Origin: an uncultured Bacilli bacterium
Lineage (GTDB): Bacteria; Bacillota_I; Bacilli_A; RF39; UBA660
Length of the DNA stretch: 12,152 nucleotides
Direction: 5' to 3'
NCBI GenBank assembly: GCA_947630195.1
Contig: CANRGQ010000039.1
Coordinates: forward strand, 1-12,152
Part shown: piece by piece, positions 11,983 through 12,152 of the stretch
How positions within the stretch are numbered: the stretch's first letter is position 1
Layout of the letters: every line of letters starts with the position of its first letter
Program-made: the position numbers and the translations under genes
Notes under the pieces: generated by a model
What the model was told of the DNA's origin: nothing
Databases searched by the model: none
Seen by the model: only the letters and a program-made list of their open reading frames with translations

Positions 11983-11988
11983 GCTTGT
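11967..11988 (-). terminator. Terminator of the minus-strand tRNA-fMet/Asp transcript
   Basis: On the minus strand ACAAGC-TTAG-GCTTGT is followed by seven T (complement of 11967-11973). The 6-bp stem lies 11 bp after the tRNA-Asp CCA end and overlaps the stop codon of the 103-aa gene. Confidence 0.65.
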
Positions 11989-11998
11989 AAATAACTAA

Positions 11999-12075
11999 TG
12001 GCGGTTCGTACGGGATTTGAACCCGTGATCTCCTGCGTGACAGGCAGGCGTCATAGACCCCTAGACTAACGAACC
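11999..12075 (-). tRNA. tRNA-Asp(GTC), CCA encoded
   Basis: The acceptor is GGTTCGT/ACGAACC with discriminator G. The anticodon stem is CCTGC/GCAGG with loop CTGTCAC, anticodon GTC at + strand 12039-12041. The T arm is CGGGTTCAAATCCCG. The CCA is encoded at 11999-12001. Discriminator G fits aspartate. It is one base from the upstream tRNA-fMet, so the two are co-transcribed. Confidence 0.95.
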
Positions 12076-12076
12076 A

Positions 12077-12152
<76 letters not shown>

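Overview
The window is very AT-rich (roughly a quarter G+C by eye) and looks like a low-GC Firmicute/Bacilli chromosome of the reduced, gut-associated kind (RF39/Erysipelotrichales-like). Supporting signs are a T-box leader before tyrS, a YebC2-type protein, near-consensus TTGACA/TATAAT promoters with 17-bp spacers, and AAGGAGG ribosome sites. The taxonomic placement is inference.

Left third (1-3400), accessory DNA. A 335-aa Abi_2/AbiF-like protein with a HEPN-type RNAVAH motif is preceded by a promoter and a short structured RNA ending in an intrinsic terminator. It is followed by three copies (A, B, C) of one promoter-RNA-terminator unit. Each has TTGAC(A/T), a 17-bp spacer, a TA(A/T)TATGA-type -10, a first hairpin, and a second GGG...CCC hairpin followed by a T-run. 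The stems are kept by compensatory changes. Published work describes AbiF as an HEPN toxin with an RNA antitoxin and as a likely ancestor of Cas13. This locus looks like such a system with a multiplied small RNA. Between copies A and B lies a G+C-rich, AAC/AAT-rich stretch that resembles the template repeat of a diversity-generating retroelement, but no reverse transcriptase or variable target is in the window. Between copies B and C sits an intact 1523-bp insertion sequence (IS1202/ISNCY-like) with 26-bp imperfect inverted repeats and a perfect 17-bp target duplication. It split what had been adjacent B and C units.

Middle (3400-7090). After a perfect 15-bp inverted repeat and a possible gene remnant comes a compact four-gene + strand operon: a ZIP-family metal transporter, an extended SDR/NAD-dependent epimerase, a patatin-like phospholipase, and YebC. 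Gaps are 8-12 bp.

Right (7090-12152), housekeeping. tyrS lies under a short T-box leader. Next come a membrane-anchored D-Ala-D-Ala carboxypeptidase homolog that appears to be leaderless, and an unrecognised 546-aa two-helix membrane protein with its own promoter and terminator. Last is a tRNA region on the minus strand (fMet, Asp, and separately Thr). A 103-aa + strand gene of unknown function sits between the tRNAs, and its ribosome site is sequestered by a perfect 11-bp stem formed with its own first codons.
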